Source: Raphanus sativus (Eukaryota; Streptophyta; Magnoliopsida; Brassicales; Brassicaceae). Taken from it: a DNA stretch of 64,000 nucleotides. The notes below the pieces were generated by a model. It worked only from the letters and a program-made list of their open reading frames with translations. It was not told where the DNA came from and did not search any database. The position numbers were made by a program, and so were the translations under genes. Where the stretch lies: contig NC_079515.1 of assembly GCF_000801105.2 (NCBI RefSeq), positions 26,931,407-26,995,406 on the forward strand, read 5' to 3'. Of this stretch, positions 11,509-28,000 are shown in pieces. Within the stretch, counting starts at the first letter, position 1. Every line of letters starts with the position of its first letter.

Positions 11509-12770
11509 TTACATATAAAATTGTAATTTCGGAAAGTTCAGAAAACAAAATAATTTAGGTATTTGTTATGTAAAATAAATGATTTTTATTATACATATAT
11601 TTTTGATCTAATGATTAGAAAAAGAAATAAACATACTTTTAAAATGAACCTATAATCTAATTTATTATTTCAAAACAATATTTATATATATTATGAACAG
11701 CTTAAAACAAAATAAATAATTCAAAATGTGAGACTGAACTAAATAGAAAATAATAGTTTACCTTAAATATACTTTTATTGAATAATAAGAAAAATTAATG
11801 GCATAAATGAATCATCTAATATCATTATCAAAAAATTGTATTACAACTAACTTTAAAACTGAATAAACATTTTAAACGATGTAAGACTGGAATTAAAATT
11901 ATTATTACAGTTTGGTCATGACCAAACTATTAGAATCAAGAGTCATTTATATTATAGTTCATTTTCTGGAATGTAATAACACAATAGATACTTTAGCTGG
12001 TGGTGGCGGCAGCTAGCAGCGGTGGTGTCGTCGGAGAGGCAGAACGAGTGGGTATAATACCAGCGGCGGAACCAGAAATCTTTTGTATCGGAGTCAGAAA
12101 AAAAATATTTTTGTATCGGGTTATAATTTTTTATAACTACAGAAAAATGAGACTAATATTATAAATCTAAGGTTTTGAAGATAAAAAGTATAAATATTTT
12201 AGTTGTATGATTAAATTTTATCTATAATGTTTAATAAATATTTTTGTGGGACCAACTTTAATTTTTTATCGAGGTCAATACAAATTTTACTCTGAACAAA
12301 ACATTTTTTTTAAAGTTTGGAAAGATATGTTCACGATAAACTATGAATACATTTGTGTGGACATCATCATATACGTACGTGAATGAAATTTCTTACACAA
12401 GCTTGGTGTCCACATGGATAAATTACGTGGACACATCACACATCTGTGATGATACTTTTGAAGTTTGATATTTTGATACCTGATCGTACTTGAATTCATC
12501 GGATTATAATGTTCCGCTACTGTGGTTTGAATATTGCAGCCAAGATATGTTCAAGTGAAGAAATATCAATCAATGAAATTTTCCCAGGGTGTTAGAGGAA
12601 AAGAGAACTTGATGTTTTCTGGATATTCCAGTGTCATATACGCGCTTTTTAGGCTTAGAGTGCTTGAATCTGAATGGGTGCCATAAGATATAGGACAGCA
12701 GAATCGAAGCTATAACTAGCATATGAGGAGCCTTAATTCTAGGTTTTATTTCACAGGGTGACTGATGATG
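11099..12770. other. Intergenic DNA with microsatellite and degraded coding-like patch
   Basis: 11099-11990 is AT-rich, with an (AT)n run at about 11470-11505. 12000-12060 is a GC-richer patch (GGTGGTGGCGGCAGC) of unknown origin. 12490-12690 has short open stretches with ordinary codon usage on the plus strand (for example AAKICSSEEISINEIF and SGYSSVIYALFRLRVLESEW) separated by stops; it may be a gene remnant but I do not recognise it. Confidence 0.4.
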
Positions 12771-12843
12771 ATTGCAGAAAGTTTATTGGTAAATTTTCAT
12801 TTTTCTGATCAACTCGTTTACTCTTCATTTGTTTTCATAATTA

Positions 12844-14143
12844 TCTATATTATTAAAGTTGTAGTACAAAATGGAGATGTTTGGATACAAGGATAAGAGT
12901 ATTAAAAAAATTTTAAGTGTTCGGAAACATGGATTGTATTTTGTTTGGAAACAAAGATAGTAGTATTAAGCAAAAAAAGTAATGGGCTTAGTTATTAAGT
13001 CCATTATAAAAAAATGTTGTCAATATATATTAAAAAAAATAATATAAAGCCTGATTTGAAATACTAACTCAAATTATAGTTTTTATATTTCATATTAAGT
13101 TTTAAAAATATAATATATGTAATTATTTATATAATGGTACGTACAAAATATTATTAATTATATGATTACTTATATGATGGTACGTATAAAATACGATTAA
13201 TTATATGATGAAAATATACGATATATAATAATGACTAAGGATAGGTTTTCGGATACCCATACGGGTTTGGTTCTGATCGTTTTTCGAGATCAAAAGATTT
13301 CAGCCATATTAAGATGTTTCTAAATTTTTGTTTGAGTTTGATTCGGATCTTTGCGGGTTTGGTTCGGGTTTGGATAATCCATTTAAATTATTTTTAAAGT
13401 TTTAAATCACTATATATTTTAAATTTCTCATTATATTTAAATAAAATAATATAATACCTATAAGTTTAAATAACATATGTCAGAATACCTAAGCCTAACA
13501 TAACAATTGGCTTGATTTAAAATTACGAATACAGAATCAATAATTATTTTAAGTATTTTTGGTGATCTGAATATACTTTAACTATTTCAGATATTTATTT
13601 TTGACTATCTATATATATTTTTAAGTATTTTAAACCAATTTAAAAGTATCATTTTTAATGTTTTATATACGTTAAATCTAAAAATAATTAATATATATAA
13701 GTATATAAATCTATTTAGATAAATTCTCAGGTACCCGAATCTTTCGGTTCGGATTAGATTCGGTTATTTAAATAACAAAATTTTGAATAATTTGAATATT
13801 TAATCAATTTATGTTCGGGTTTGATACTATATTTTTGGATCGGGATCGGTTATGTTCCTTGCCAAATCCTAATAATTACATAAAAAACAAATATCATCAT
13901 ATTTTTCAAAATATGCATCCGCGCACCTAGATCAAAGTCTATAATCATTTATTTTAACAATAAGCTAAATAAATATGTTGATTGGAGAGGAAATAAAACA
14001 AAACCAGAGAAATATATAGTTTACCAGAGGCACTCTATGTGTCAAATTTATTATAATAAATACATTCAATAATTATAAAAATAATATATTTTATAAAAAT
14101 GAAAAATAATACCCGCGCTTTCGAAGCGCGGGTCAAAATCTAG
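12844..14143 (+). mobile_element. Non-autonomous Helitron, 1300 bp, with preserved empty site
   Basis: The 5' end is TCTATATTATTAAAG and the 3' end is a GC hairpin (CCCGCGCTTTCGAAGCGCGGG) followed by TCAAAATCTAG, the CTRR terminus of plant Helitrons. It is inserted between A (12843) and T (14144) with no target duplication, as expected for rolling-circle elements. The paralogous flank at 6088-6100 lacks the element and reads straight across. Internally about 13235-13870 contains a repeat rich in TTCGGGTTTGG and TTCGGTTCGG motifs, probably an older nested repeat. There is no transposase coding. Confidence 0.9.
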
Positions 14144-14154
14144 TTGTGACATTA

Positions 14155-14405
14155 AGGAGGATGTATTCAATTTAACATTTGATGTGATTTGATTTTTAAT
14201 GGAGTTTTAGATGATTTTAATAAATTGCAGAAAATTATGTGAGTTTTGTTAAACTACTCTAGAATATCACCTAAAATAATGGGATTTGAGTTTTAATTTT
14301 TTTAACTAAGAAACTCCACCAAACACCCTAAAATCACCTCAAAACTTTAAAATCTCACAACTTAAAATATTTTCAATAACACTGGATTTCAGAGTATTTA
14401 AAATC
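14155..14405. mobile_element. MITE-like insertion of about 250 bp
   Basis: Comparison with 6100-6117 shows about 250 bp here that the paralogous flank lacks. It begins near GGAGGATGTATTCAATTT and ends near GGATTTCAGAGTATTTAA. The ends are only weakly inverted (GTATTCAATTT against an AGTATTTAAAAT-type end), so family and exact limits are uncertain. Confidence 0.5.
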
Positions 14406-14599
14406 TTTGTTGGTGTCTACTAAAGAGAGAATTGTGAGAGAACTTAAAAAAACTTTTCATTTCTTTGCTAATTGTCACAATCATAATATCAGACAAGCCC
14501 CTGTAAACATCCATCCTACCAATAGTTAAGATGACACATAAATTGAAGAACTTGGACTTTGGATTGAGAATTTGAGAAGCTGTTTTGATTTTCGTAATT

Positions 14600-18456
<3,857 letters not shown>

Positions 18457-18690
18457 CGTCGATCAAACAGAGTGAAAATGAGAAAATATGTATATGAAAT
18501 TCACCGGCAGAGGATCACCATTTCAGACAGAGCAGAAGAGAAGACAGAAGTGAGTCTATTAAAGGGAGAGAGAGATGGGAGAAAAAAAATGGAGTTTTTT
18601 CTGAAGGGACATGGAAGAGAGAAACAGAGTAAACTAAGGAATGTGTGATTTTTGAGTTTACGGAAATGTCCTTTTTAACTGTAGAAACAG

Positions 18691-20766
18691 TTACTCCTTT
18701 TGTGTTTTTTTTTTTTGTCATCTGTTAGATTAATAGAGGGTGATCAACACCAAAGTACCATTACAAACACACCAACATAAGGTTAAGCCTATCCAATCAA
18801 AAAAATACAAGATAGGACAGCGACACTTGACATAATCTTCCCAACAGCGAACAGAAATAAAGAAGAGAGGTGTTCCAAAAAATTCCAACACACCTGCACC
18901 GATCAACTATGAAGAGGGAAGGACATTCTCATTCTCAAACAAAAAGCGCAGCCACAGAGGACCACCAGATGCCAAATAGGATTGTAGATAACCACCCTTT
19001 GCAGCACTTTGAGCTATGAGGAAGGCTCCTCTGTTTGTTGACCTATCTTCCTTTTCTATTCTCCACCATTCTAGATTTCTGAGTTTCTTCTCCAGCTCAT
19101 AATATTGACTTCTGAAATTGGGCCAAGCTTTTGGTCTAAGAATCACTTTCACCAGCGTACCATCCTCCATTGCGATGATCACCATGTTAATGTGATGATC
19201 TCTTAAACTGTCCAGAGTCCAGAGCAAACCTTGAAAGTTGGCTTCATCTCGAGAGGCCACACCATGGAAGACCCTTCGACTATGGATAAGAATCTTTCCC
19301 CTCTCGTTTCTCAGTACCCACGCTCCTCCACTTCTTGATGAGGTTTTTCAAAATCTATTCCAATGTTGCACTTTACCCAACCAGTTGGAGGTGACTTCCA
19401 ACGTTTCCTCAGCCTAGGGCGCGCATTTCTTTCTTCTTCCTCTTTCTGTTTCTCATGTTTCTGTGCCAAAAACCAGAGCTCCGCTTCCTCCCTTATCTTT
19501 GCAATAACCTCATGAGCAACAAAAGTCCTACCCTCAAAAAGAATCACATTTCTCGTTTTCCATAGATACCACACAATCCATGGAATCATATTTCTGATCT
19601 CCTCATCAACATCAGATTTTTTCATCAAACTCATTACATAGTGCAGATTCGAGAAATGTGATACCTTATCAAAGCCATTGATCGGGTGTGGTATATTTGC
19701 TAGAGCCCATATCTGTCTAGCAATAGAGCATTCAAAGAGAATGTGGTTGATGGATTCACCTTCAAATCCACAAGCTTGACAGCATGGATCCATCTTGATT
19801 CCTCTTTTGACAAGTAACTCTCCCGCCGGTATCGCGTTACTGAGGACTTTCCACATGAAAGTTTTAATTTTTGGGGCTGATTTAATCTTCCAGACCTCCC
19901 CTTTGAGATCATTTAGGGACGGTTTCATCTCCGCTTCTCTGATTAATTCACTATTGGCATGTCTGCTGATGAACCAGTAGCCCGACCTGACCGAATAGCA
20001 TCCATTCCGATTGTGAACCCATATCCAAATATCATCTTGATCTGCCACCACTCTCATTTTGAGGATTCTCTGAATATCCTCTTCAAAGAATAGTTCCTTG
20101 AGAGTATCAATATTCCAGCAGCTATTGTTGGCGTCAATCAGATCACTGACCTTGAGTAAAAGATCCACAAATATATTTTTCATGAGGGGTCTTCTCCTGA
20201 CATCCCCTTCTATCCAGTCATCTATCCAGACCGAGATCGTCTCACCATTTCCAATCTGTTTCCTGAGCCCTTGTTGGAGCAGCTCTTTTCCAAACTGAAT
20301 GCTTCTCCATCCGTAGGATGGTCTGGGACCGTTGCGAGCAGAGAGGAAGTTACCCTGAGGGAAGTATCGACTCTTGAAAACTCTAGCAAAGAGAGACTCC
20401 GGATTGTAAAGAATTCTCCATGCTTGCTTGGCCAAAAGAGACTGGTTAAAGAGTTGGATGTCTTTAAAACCGAGGCCTCCATGTTCTTTGGCCTGACTCA
20501 TTTTTGTCCAGCTTAGCCAGTGTATCTTTCTCTTGTGATCCAATGAGTTCCACCAGAAGTCCGCCATTGCCTTCGTTAGCGTTTCACATGATTTCTTGGT
20601 TAACTTGAAGCATGACATGGCGTACACTGGCATAGCCATAGCCACGGCCTTTATCAAGACCTCTTTTCCCCCCTGTGAGAGCAGTTTGATAAACCAACAG
20701 GAGAGTCTGTCCTTTAGGTTATCATAGATATAAGCAAGCATCTCCGTCTTTACTCCTTTTGTGTTT
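18691..20766 (-). mobile_element. 5'-truncated LINE (L1-type) with 17-bp target duplication
   Basis: The direct repeat TTACTCCTTTTGTGTTT occurs at 18691-18707 and 20750-20766 and brackets an insertion of about 2.04 kb. Next to the left copy is a T run, which is the poly(A) tail of an element lying on the minus strand. Coding content corresponds only to the 3' part of a plant L1 second frame, so the element was truncated during target-primed reverse transcription. The truncation point at 20749 falls inside the reverse transcriptase region. The target was the promoter or leader of BAGP1. The perfect target duplication suggests a fairly recent insertion. Confidence 0.93.
18907..20741 (-). pseudogene. 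LINE ORF2 C-terminal part: zinc-binding RT and RNase H domains
   Basis: Residues from LSCWFIKLLSQGGKEVLIKA onward are the tail of a non-LTR reverse transcriptase, followed by the reverse-transcriptase zinc-binding domain (KIKTFMWKVLSNAIPAGELL, then a Cys-x2-Cys and HILFEC pattern). The reading frame ends at a stop at 19311 after WVKCNIGIDFEKPH. An RNase H-like domain continues in a second frame from about 19350 (RSGGAWVLRNERGKILIHSR) and runs to 18907, so one frameshift separates the two. The N-terminal endonuclease and most of the reverse transcriptase are missing. It is not expected to be active. Confidence 0.88.
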
Positions 20767-22380
20767 AGAAATTATGTTTTTTCTTGTTCTTGTTTAGAAA
20801 AATGGATTTTTAGAATTTTTAATCAATGTACTTCACTTTATTTAAAAACAAATAGTCAAATTTATGAAAATAGATACTTAATAAACATTAATATACCTAT
20901 TCTTATAAAATATGTGAAAAGCTTAAAATTTTATTCTTTCAAAATTTTACATATTATTTAATATTTTAAAATTGTTAAAATCAATTCGATACTATTTTTC
21001 AGAAAACTAAATTTGAACATAAATAGTAGTAACCATAAAACCAATATATGAAACCGACTAAAGAGTATTAAAATAAGTTTTGAACAACTTTTCAAAAAAA
21101 AAAATCACTACTTATTGATTCTAACTTATATGAAAATAAATAATTTTATCTTTTTCATATATATCTATACAAAAACTATATATCTTCCGTTTCACAGTAT
21201 AGGTAGTTTCAGTTTAAATATCATTTAATATATAGACCTAGATATATTTAAACTACTCATAAATAAGTTTATATAGTTTGATTCATCACGTTATATCCAA
21301 AAATATAAAAAAACTTAAAATTATGAAAACTATTTACACTTTGAAGTAAAAAAAAGTTCTTAAAATTAATATTATGAAACAAAAAGTATTGTATACATTT
21401 ATGTTCTTTGGATTTGTTTTTTTTCATTGACAGTATCATTAAACAATATTTTGAAAATTTTATTATAATTTTTAGTTTTTTTTGAACAAAACATTTTTTA
21501 TCCTAAGTCAATTGGTGCAGTATTGACCTTACTAAGCCTTGCCTTTAACTGGAGTTTGCTCTTCTTTGCCCTACCGGTAACATGATTCTAAGACAAAGAA
21601 TTTTTTTTGGTGGCAAAAAATATGTAAAAAATAAGAAAAACATTAGCAAAAATTTTAATAAAAGAATGAAATGATACAAGAAAAATAAAAAAAAATCTTA
21701 AGAAAATGCATAATATGTATTGTACAAGTATTTGTCATTACAAAATATTCATCAATTGTTTTTACATCAAAATTTATAGAAACTTACGACATCTTAAATA
21801 GTCAAAATCTTCTAAATAAAATATATCCTAAATAGTTTACTAGTCCTTTTATGAAATTAGTGTATTAGTCCTTCAAAATTTTCAATAAACCAATCAAATT
21901 AATTTAATTTACAAATATAATATAATTCATAAATTATGGTATCTCTTAGAGTAAACTATACATCTTAAATTAGTTTTGTGTGTGTTAAATTGATTCATTT
22001 TCTCTTGTGTGTGTTTTTTTTGTCAACTTTCTTGTGTGTTTTAATTGAAACAAAGTAATAAAATCGGATTAAAATTATTAACAAAAGAAAACAAGTAAAA
22101 ATAAGGCTACAATCTACTTAGATAATTTAATTGAAAAACTATTTATAGAAACACAATTCTGTAAAATCACATCAACAACTAAAAAATGAATGAAGGATAC
22201 AATAGATTTGATTGCTATATAACCTAGTAAACCGGATAACGATCCATAAAGTACACAAATCCAGTTTTAATTTATTCGGTTCGGTTGGTACTAATCGAAC
22301 AAGAAGCGAATGAAAGGAGGACACGTGGGAAACATAGAGACAGATAGAGAGGGAAGGAACCCGTTTAGGTTTTTTTTGAC
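20767..22380. other. AT-rich intergenic DNA
   Basis: No gene was recognised. The interval is rich in A and T runs. 21490-21600 has a short patch of different composition (GACCTTACTAAGCC, TGCCCTACCGGTAAC) that I cannot assign. The promoter of the next gene starts near 22300. Confidence 0.6.
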
Positions 22381-22385
22381 TGTGG

Positions 22386-22395
22386 TATATAAATA
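22386..22395 (+). promoter_or_regulatory. TATA box and spliced leader of the At3g59670-like gene
   Basis: TATATAAATA at 22386-22395 is followed by a CT-rich leader starting near 22425. A leader intron runs from the donor at 22511 (CTAG/GTAATC) to the acceptor ending at 23139 (CCTCCAG). The remaining leader exon, 23140-23244, contains a short upstream frame (listed separately). Confidence 0.6.
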
Positions 22396-23164
22396 GAGGT
22401 TCGATCACCAAAACATTATTTTTAAGTTGCCTTTACACATTCGTTTCTTCTTCTCACTCTCTTCTTGTAGCCGCAAAAAAACCACAAGCCTCTCTCCCTT
22501 CCCATACTAGGTAATCTCCGACCATCTTCTATGCTGTATCTTAACTGTTACGTTTGATTCTTTATGTAAAACGTTTTACTCATTTTCTTGGCTTAGTTTT
22601 GGTTGCAATGGTTTTGACTTTTTGTTTTGTCTTCGCCGTGTGAGCTAAAGCTTATGGGCTAGCTCTTGGTTTCTTATATGGTGTATTCTTGTATTGGTTT
22701 AGAGCTTATTTGAGCATAATTGTGCTGAACTGAAGTCGATTTCGTCTTTAAAAGGTTCTAGTTTTTAGATTACTAGTGATAGTGATGTAATGAATCGAAC
22801 CAGTTAAGGATCAGTAGATCAGACTTATGCTCTGGTGTTAATTTGCTTCTCATGGTTATTACATTAAAAGATTTTTGCTTTTAACTATGAATAGAAGAAT
22901 CCTACAGCTTTTGTCTTTTTCTTGAATCTATTATTTGAATGTTCACCTAATGAAAATCCAGATTCCTAGTTAGTTCTTGTATTATAGCAAATAATTGCAT
23001 TTGGGATTAGCGTAGAAGGAAACCGTTAAGATTCTGAATGAATTTGTTAGGAAAATTTGCTCTGTATTATCTTTTGCTTGACTGATTCTGTTTTGAATCT
23101 GAATGTGATTCTGTATACTCATTGTCTTTCATCCTCCAGGTAACTTCGTTGAAAGAGTGCTTTA

Positions 23165-23203
23165 ATGCAGAGATATTACACACCAGGTTCCAATGTGAGA
23201 TAG
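23165..23203 (+). promoter_or_regulatory. Upstream ORF (12 codons) made by an 18-bp leader/CDS repeat
   Basis: ATG at 23165 opens MQRYYTPGSNVR and a stop, ending 41 bases before the main ATG at 23245. The sequence around it, TTTAATGCAGAGATATTA (23161-23178), is repeated exactly inside the main coding region at 23272-23289, where it is read in another frame as FNAEIL. The uORF could reduce translation of the main frame. Confidence 0.45.
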
Positions 23204-23244
23204 AGAATGTGTAACCGGTTGTAGTGACTGTAGCTGATCCACAT

Positions 23245-25098
23245 ATGGAGATGAATCAAGAAAGCAAACAGTTTAATGCAGAGATATTATCGCCTAAACA
23301 AGAGCAGAGTCCTGGAGGAGGACATGAAGAATGTGTTCTTACCAGTGGTACTAATACAAGTGAAGGAACTTTGACATCAGTTTCTGGTGGTGAGGATTTG
23401 GATGTTGATATAGTTGAAGCCGATGAAAACAACACATCCTTCACAGATGAAGAGGAAGATCCAAACGCTACTGAATACTCAAGCTCGTTTTCCGACACTT
23501 CATCTGAAGATGCTGACATGTTGTATAATGGACTAATGGAAGACGCTGATGTTGAATCTCATTATTGGGATGAGACTGACTTAGGACCTGCTTATGATTC
23601 CTTTAGCAGTGTTTTTCATTTTAGGTGTGTGTGTGTGTTTCAAGCCTCTTTCTTTTTTTCCACTGTTTCTTGATTTTATTCTCTAATGGATCTTTCTGTG
23701 TGTGTGTCTTTGTAGGAAGAAAAGGCTGACAAATCACTGGAAGAGCTTTATAAGGCCTCTGATGTGGAGATCCAAGTGGCTTGAGTTGAGAATTAGAGAG
23801 TTAGAGACTCAGGCGTTAGAATATCCCAAAAAGCTTGAGTCACTGGATCAAGAAAAGCTTGGTGCAGCTAATACTGATCCATCTGTGTTGTTGGAGAATG
23901 GGATGAAGTCGTTGCCTTTTACTAATCCTTCTTACAAGAAAAGAGCAGCAAAGAGGAGAAGGAAGCGTAAGAAGGTTGAGAGCACAGACGATATAGCTTC
24001 GTATATGTCTCACCATAACCTCTTTTCTTATATTGGTAAGCCACTATTAACAACTCCTTTTCTCTGTGACTCTGTTTTGTTTTAAACATAACATTCATAT
24101 ACTGTTGCTGCAGAGACAAAAAGATTGAGCTCAGATGGAATGTCAGTGGCTGCTGATGACTTTGGTGGTATGTTCGTTCACTAAAGCTGTTTTTTTTCAG
24201 ACTGTTCATAATGTTTTGTGTATTGAAAGTTTCTTTCAATGGCAGCTGCTAAGGATCCACGGGTTGATTCAAAGCACCAGGTTGATTTAGTTGATGATGA
24301 CTCACTGTTCGATCACCGAGAAGGAGATAGTGTCTTAGAGGAGGTTCTCTGGAAGATAGAGCTGGTACATTCTCAGGTTCTTAGAATGAAAAGCCAAGTA
24401 GATGTGGTCATGTCCAAGAACGCAGCAAGATTCTCTTCCTCAGAGAATCTGAGCCATCTTGCTGCAAGCTCTGCACCTAGCCCAACGGTTTCCGCTGGAG
24501 GAGATGTGATCTCCATTGGAGCTATTTACAACTCTTCTCACCATATGGCAGACTATGTTCTTGGAGACTTAATGTTCTCATCTGAAGGAGTGGTTTCTAG
24601 CTACGGAGATGCGTTTCATATTCCTGATATAATAGAAAGTACCGTTGGTCTGTTTGCAGATGCGGATGTTACATTGCATCATCCTCAGATTGGTGACTCT
24701 TGTGAAGATGTAAGTTTTTTTCAGTTTTGGTTCGGTTTATATTTTACAAAACATCTTTTTGTCTGATTCAACAAATGTTGCAGATTTTGGATAACATCTT
24801 GATTCGAAATGGAGTGGCTGAAGAGATGAATGGTGATGTGATGGAAACTAGTAGCCATGAAGAAGGTGAGAAAGGAGAGGAAGGAGAAGGAACTAGTAGT
24901 GTGCCACCGTTACAGCAACTTCAAGAGACAGAACAAGATCACCAAGAAGACAAATCTTTGGTGCTCCAAGATTCGGTTCTGAGATCATGTTTAGCTTCTG
25001 AGATGCTTGTTGTTCCTAGGAACAAGAGGACAAGAGGTGGAGAACGTAAAGCGAGTTCTTGGTGCAAGAAACATCTCAGTGATCCTGAAAGCCAGTGA
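23245..25098 (+). CDS. Acidic protein of unknown function (At3g59670-like)
   Basis: Five coding exons, 23245-23624, 23716-24035, 24114-24167, 24246-24709 and 24784-25098, give 510 residues. The start is the first ATG (MEMNQESKQF); an in-frame GTG 21 bases earlier is not a plausible plant start. The first 125 residues are very acidic and Ser-rich (FTDEEEDPNATEYSSSFSDT). Exon 2 carries the most conserved part, KKRLTNHWKSFIRPLMWRSK followed by WLELRIRELETQALEY, then a basic cluster KKRAAKRRRKRKK that looks like a nuclear localisation signal. A possible coiled coil (VLEEVLWKIELVHSQVLRMK) lies in exon 4. The C terminus is Glu-rich, then basic (PRNKRTRGGERKASSWCKKH). The biochemical role is unknown; a nuclear regulatory function is only an inference from composition. 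Confidence 0.85.
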
Positions 25099-28000
25099 TT
25101 GCTGGAAGTAAGCTTCTTATGATCAGTCTTTCTTCATTGTCAAAAACTCATTAAACTTCTCTTTAGTCTTTTTTTTTTGTCCCTTCCTTTCTTTCACATT
25201 ATGTGTGTTTGTAGAACATGCAACTTTGTTTTTTTCTTTCAGATCATTTTCTTCTTTAGCTTTTATTTATGATGATGAAAAAGTTAGAGAGAAGACACAA
25301 ACCTTGTATAATAAAGCCTTTGATTACAAGTTACTAATATTCAGTCTCTTTTGAAAAGCATATGAAGTTTTGTGCTTTCTGTAATTCTTTTAGGTAGTAT
25401 GAAATATATTTGATGAGCATCATCTTCTTGGTTTTACCCTCCTTGAGTTCTATTGTGTTATGGAAGAACATGAACAAGCAATGAAGATACAACAAACCAA
25501 GCAATACAAAAAGTGAAAATAATTTACAAATCTAATATCCATTTCCTTGATGTTAAGTTACTATTACTATTCTATAAAGTAGAGAAAACTGTAGTTTGTA
25601 TGCTTTTCTCTTTTTGTATAATTTATAAAAATGTGAAGGAATTTATACATTTTTTTGGAACACATATATTACTTTTTTGTAACTTAGAACACATATATTA
25701 CGAAATTTGATATACATATATCTTACGAAATTTATACATATATACAGTAGTACGAAATTTCGAACGCATATATTACGAACTCATGTATAAAATGTGAAGG
25801 AATTTATATATATATATATTTTTTTGGTCAAAATGAAGAAATTCATATATATATATATATATATTACGAAATTTGCTATAAATTATCTCTATTTGTACTG
25901 ACAAAACCTCTGTCAATATACAATGTGATCATCTACATATTAATTCTGGTTTAATGAATATAGAACACGTATTTACTGTTTTCACAGGCTTTTACATAAT
26001 AAATATAATATCAATATACGCATTCACGAGTTTTGTGATCAAAATATTTAAATTAAATGTTTGGAGCTTATCTATTACTTATTAAGAGATGAGAAAGTAG
26101 AAAGATGGATTCTTTGTGTAGCCTTGGTGGCCTGTCATGTGCCCTTGGTGGGTGATAATCAAAAAGTATCTACTTCAAGTGGAAATTAATCTGATCTGAT
26201 CATCCCAAAAAAAAATTTAAGAGAGAAGAAATTATATAAAAGCTTTGAAATTCAGCTTTACTGTATTTGTTTGTTTAAATAATTGCTGCGAATAATTAAA
26301 TTAGTTTATAAACCAACATGACCAATCATAATGTTGTAGCAGCTTTCTGGAGGTTCTTGATATAACACCACCCACTATATCAAATTGAAAACCATGATTG
26401 ACTATACTAGTACATGTCAATTATTCCTGACTTCTTCGATCTCTCTATAATTGTCCTCTCTTTCTATGTTTTCAATTGCTTATGAAAGAGTGATCCAATG
26501 CGTTTATGATATTTTTATTATCAATAAGATTAGAAACTGTTAGAAAATTTTGAAGTCAATTTTATACAATTAACGCATATTAGAATTGTCGTCATCTTAA
26601 ATTTATAGATGAAAATACCACAAAAATACATTTGTGTTGTTTCTTTTCTTTTTGAGAAAGGGCCTACATTTGTGTTGTTCTTGTAACATTCATTCCATAA
26701 CTTTGTCATTTTATCTATTGATAAGTAGAGAGATGGTAGATTACCATCTCTAATATAGTTGGTGTCGATTTGTACACTGATCAAACTAAAATTATAGTAG
26801 AATGGAAGCAGAACTAGAGTACTGAATATAAAAAATATATATCATATGATTTAGTTGACACTAATAAACCAGAGTTAGGATTTGAAGGAATATAAGAATT
26901 CAGAACTATTTTATATTAGCATGCTCTTGGCTGAATTAAGAAACTTTAAAAATTAACATGACATATGCTCAATAGACTGAAGCATTGGTCATATGCACCC
27001 ACTTGCTTGAATTTAAACATCATTATGCTCAAAATTGCAAAAGGGACTTTGCAAATTTATTATTTTGGACATACAAATACTGATTATTAAACACCATAAA
27101 ACCAAATAAATAAAATGGTTTCATTATATGTAAATATTATTAGTAAATATGTGAAAGCTAATAAATGCTCTAACTATGGTGCATGCCCATATTAATCATC
27201 ATTCAAAAGAAGTTGGTCCCATGAGGTTAACATGATTAATCCAGCACTTAATCCCTTTCTTAATTATTCTCATACATTTTATATAGTCATTTAATATTAG
27301 TAGTATTTATTGTACGAGTGTGAGCTGAAGTAATGAAAAGTAAGAACTCAAATATTTCACAAGGATTAAAGATTACAAAGAGAAGATGCCTGAATTGTCG
27401 AATGAAAAACTCAGAATAATTACTGGATTTATGTAAAGTAATTGGTCGAAATAATCATCAGAATTTTTCTCAAAATAAGTAAACATAATCGGTTAGACAA
27501 CAGCCATTCGGTTATGAATATAACATGCAAGATATGAACCAAAGCTAGTTTACAAAAAAAAGATATGAACCAAAGCTCATATGAGATGTGATGCGAGAAG
27601 ACAACTCCTTAAAGGCTTCAACTGAAAGTGGATCATGAGGACTATGGTAATTGCATTAAAAGCAGCAATTCTGTTCACTTTCTCTTTACAATTTTGAATC
27701 TCTTATCTTTCTCTCTCTCCACAACTACAAGACTCTTATGACTGTAAAAGCAAGAGAGAGAGAGAGAAGAGGGAAAAAAACAGATACACTTAAAGAATGA
27801 AATAAAGAGGAAAAAAGCTAGTCAATTGTTTAACTCACACTCTCTTCATCTCTCTCCTCTCTCAAATGCTCTAAAATTGGCATTGGGCAGATGAAAAAAG
27901 TCTCCATCTTCTTCTCTATCTGTTGGCCATCTCTCTCTCAATCATCTACTCATTCACTCTTCATCTTCTTCTGTTTCATGCAAGATCCAAAGAGCTCACC

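Noticed and set aside
23224..23244. N-terminal extension of the At3g59670-like protein by seven codons
   Set aside because: It would begin at GTG; the first ATG in frame is at 23245.
23716..23790. Alternative reading of At3g59670-like exon 2 as EEKADKSLEELYKASDVE
   Set aside because: It runs into stops after about 25 codons and does not fit the phase of exon 1; the KKRLTNHWKSF frame is open throughout.
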